From the NCBI GenBank assembly GCA_024404735.1, contig JAKSPP010000060.1:1-8507 (forward strand): DNA of 8,507 bases. Reading direction: 5' to 3'. Positions 7,801-8,507 of this stretch are shown one piece after another. The DNA comes from Oscillospiraceae bacterium (GTDB lineage: Bacteria > Bacillota > Clostridia > Oscillospirales > Oscillospiraceae). Each line of letters starts with the position of its first letter. Within the stretch, counting starts at the first letter, position 1. The notes under the pieces are model-generated. The model saw only the letters and a program-made list of their open reading frames with translations, was not told the origin of the DNA and did not search any database. The position numbers and the translations under genes are program-made.

Positions 7801-8406
7801 GTAGGCCTTTACGGCATCGTAGTCAACCATGGAGGCGAGCTCATCGTAATCCCAGATTTCAATCTTCTGGCTCTCGTGGGAGGTACGGAAGCCGTCGAAG
7901 AAATGGAGCATGGGAACTCTTCCGGAAATTGCGGAGAGGTGAGCAACTGCGGCTAAGTCCATGCACTGCTGAACGTTGTTGGAGCAGAGCATACCGAAGC
8001 CCGTCTGACGGCAGGACATAACATCGGAGTGGTCTCCGAAGATGTTAAGGGCGTGGGAGGCAAGGGCACGGGCTGCAACGTGGAAAACAGTGGGGGTCTG
8101 TTCACCGGCCAGCTTGTACATATTGGGAATCATAAGAAGGAGACCCTGGGAAGCTGTGAAGGTGGAGGAGTATGAACCTGCTGCGACTGCGCCGTGGACT
8201 GCGCCTGCGGCACCGCCCTCGGACTGCATTTCCACAATCTGAACCTTGGAGCCGAAAATGTTGGTTCTGTCATCTGCTGCCCAGATGTCCATGCTTTCGG
8301 CCATGGGGGAGGAGGGGGTTATGGGATATATTGCGGCAACCTCGGAAAAAGCATAGGCTACGTGAGCCGCTGCTGTATTTCCGTCCATTGTTTTGAGCTT
8401 TCTCAT
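4888..8406 (-). CDS. nifJ: pyruvate:ferredoxin (flavodoxin) oxidoreductase, single-chain
   Basis: This cytoplasmic enzyme of anaerobic energy metabolism oxidises pyruvate with CoA to acetyl-CoA and CO2 and reduces ferredoxin or flavodoxin. At 1172 residues it is the full-length fused homodimeric form. The N-terminal domain opens with AIYPITPSSPMAE (25-37). An 8Fe ferredoxin-like domain follows, with two clusters: Cys697/700/703/707 and Cys749/752/755/759. The proximal cluster ligands are Cys818 and Cys821 (ACPGCGE), Cys846 (NATGCSS) and Cys1074 (YAPCINH). The thiamine diphosphate motif runs from GGDGWAYDIG (964-973) to Asn999 in VYSNTGGQ. It lacks roughly 60 C-terminal residues relative to the 1232-residue Desulfovibrio africanus enzyme, as usual for clostridial forms. 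GGAG lies 7 bp before the ATG. It is followed by a strong terminator and is probably monocistronic. All metal and cofactor ligands expected of the family are present. Confidence 0.97.
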   Translation of the reverse strand: MRKLKTMDGNTAAAHVAYAFSEVAAIYPITPSSPMAESMDIWAADDRTNIFGSKVQIVEMQSEGGAAGAVHGAVAAGSYSSTFTASQGLLLMIPNMYKLAGEQTPTVFHVAARALASHALNIFGDHSDVMSCRQTGFGMLCSNNVQQCMDLAAVAHLSAISGRVPMLHFFDGFRTSHESQKIEIWDYDELASMVDYDAVKAYKASALHPAHPYCMGSAEQPETFFQHREACNTAYINAADVVAKYMDVVNEKLGTNYKPFTYYGAADAEDIIVAMGSVCDAAEEVVDYLNAKGGKVGIIEVHLYRPFSVKYLLNVLPESVKRIAVLDRTKEPGSIGEPLYLDVSAALRGTAFEHCLITHGRYGLGSKDTQPEDILAVYKNLRCESPKIEFTVSIKDDITNLSLDNSEIPDIALPGTVACKFWGLGSDGTVGANKNSVKIIGDHTDKKVQAYFQYDSKKSGGVTISHLRFGDTPIKASYYIRQADFVACHQVAYLGSYDMVSDVKPGGTFLLNCSWSDAELEANLPAKVRSYIAKNNIKFYTCDAVSAAKKVGLGAKRTNTVLQAAFFKLANVIPIDDAVRYMEEAIVRSYGKNGQKVIDMNIAAVHEGLQCVHEVKVPESWLEAGNEGPARKQYVGRDEAHTKYLNSILHAYATLSGDNLPVSEFMDTVNGAVPSGNAAFEKRGTAVDVPAWDVTGCMQCNLCATVCPHGAIRPFAVTKEEAEKGSLATSAIKKSDDYLFSIGISVLDCTGCGSCVDVCPAKDKALYAVKLDSEISAKSQKDFDYMNTLPEGRVLPFDDTTIKGVQFNKPLLEFSGACPGCGETPYAKLVTQLFGDRMYIANATGCSSIWGNSLPSTPYTVNAKGRGPAWANSLFEDNAEFGLGMALSVKSRREQMRAAVRKLTDDKELVTLAVEWLGSCDDAKAAEASGEKLLEACMTSSNPDAKYIVDNKDMLIKPSVWIFGGDGWAYDIGYGGLDHVIASGENVNILVFDTEVYSNTGGQSSKSTPTGAVAQFAAAGKKVKKKDLASIAMEYGYVYVAQIAMGANPAQTLRAIREAEAYDGPSLIIAYAPCINHGVKAGMNKSMAEMKNAVTCGYWNLLRYDPRKTEAGENPLSLDSAKPTGSYRDFLSGEVRYASLVLKNKERAEELFAQAEKDALARYAKLEGLAKK

Positions 8407-8434
8407 GGGAATTCTCCGTTCTGCACAATTAGTA

Positions 8435-8474
8435 TCATTTTTTTGTTATCCAAAGTGAGGCTTAAATATTAAGA
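8435..8474 (-). promoter_or_regulatory. AT-rich upstream region of nifJ with weak candidate promoter
   Basis: nifJ starts at 8406 and the 101 bp to the window edge are AT-rich. On the minus strand, TTAATA and GATAAC, separated by 16 bp within about 8446-8473, each match consensus at four of six positions. GATACT (+ strand 8430-8435) is a competing -10 without a good -35. The region also holds the 8-bp inverted repeat described separately. A real promoter is expected here, but I cannot place it securely. Confidence 0.25.
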
Positions 8475-8499
8475 AAACTAATAAGACTGATTCACTTTG
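8451..8499. repeat. 8-bp inverted repeat upstream of nifJ
   Basis: CAAAGTGA (8451-8458) and TCACTTTG (8492-8499) are perfect inverted copies separated by 33 bp. A smaller dyad, CTTAA-ATA-TTAAG (8461-8473), lies between them. The spacing is too wide for one dimer site but could suit two half-sites or a looped operator. It does not match the Rex-type TTGTTAA-N4-TTAACAA consensus I would expect for redox control. Chance occurrence in AT-rich DNA is possible. Confidence 0.3.
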
Positions 8500-8507
8500 T
8501 ATTTATT

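Noticed and set aside
6280..7956. A 558-codon open frame on the + strand, antisense to nifJ
   Set aside because: It lies wholly inside nifJ. Its translation is low-complexity in Gly, Val, Leu and Cys, as expected from reading biased codons backwards, and it has no domain motif. nifJ itself shows all family motifs.

Overview
The window reads as chromosomal DNA from an anaerobic Gram-positive bacterium of the class Clostridia, possibly a gut-type Oscillospirales relative. The clues are a single-chain pyruvate:ferredoxin oxidoreductase, an oxygen-sensitive glycyl radical enzyme, a secreted protein with S-layer homology (SLH) repeats, strong AGGAG-type ribosome binding sites and compact intergenic gaps with clear intrinsic terminators. 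The taxonomic call is inference; no rRNA or other marker gene is present.

Layout. Positions 1-129 are a regulatory leader with a 17-bp palindrome. Two genes follow on the + strand, each ending in its own terminator hairpin: a secreted CHAP-domain cell-wall hydrolase with C-terminal SLH repeats (130-1227), then a HTH/S24 self-cleaving-type repressor (1413-2189). Two large genes follow on the - strand: a glycyl radical enzyme of the dehydratase/lyase/decarboxylase branch (2273-4693) and nifJ (4888-8406). The S24 gene and the glycyl radical gene converge on a hairpin at 2212-2246. nifJ lies upstream of the glycyl radical gene on the same strand, but a strong hairpin at 4815-4846 and a good sigma-A-like promoter at 4753-4781 separate them. 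They therefore look like two transcripts, not an operon.

How the genes fit together. nifJ is central anaerobic energy metabolism: pyruvate to acetyl-CoA, CO2 and reduced ferredoxin. The glycyl radical enzyme carries GCVEP around its catalytic cysteine, not the adjacent cysteine pair of pyruvate formate-lyase. It should not be read as a second pyruvate-cleaving enzyme; its substrate cannot be named from this sequence. No activating enzyme is encoded in the window. The CHAP-SLH protein probably trims peptidoglycan at the cell surface. The S24 regulator has intact cleavage residues, suggesting a DNA-damage-responsive switch, but its targets are unknown. No functional link among the four genes is evident, and I see no mobile element, CRISPR array, tRNA or rRNA gene, and no clearly new multi-gene system. 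The most open question is the substrate of the glycyl radical enzyme.
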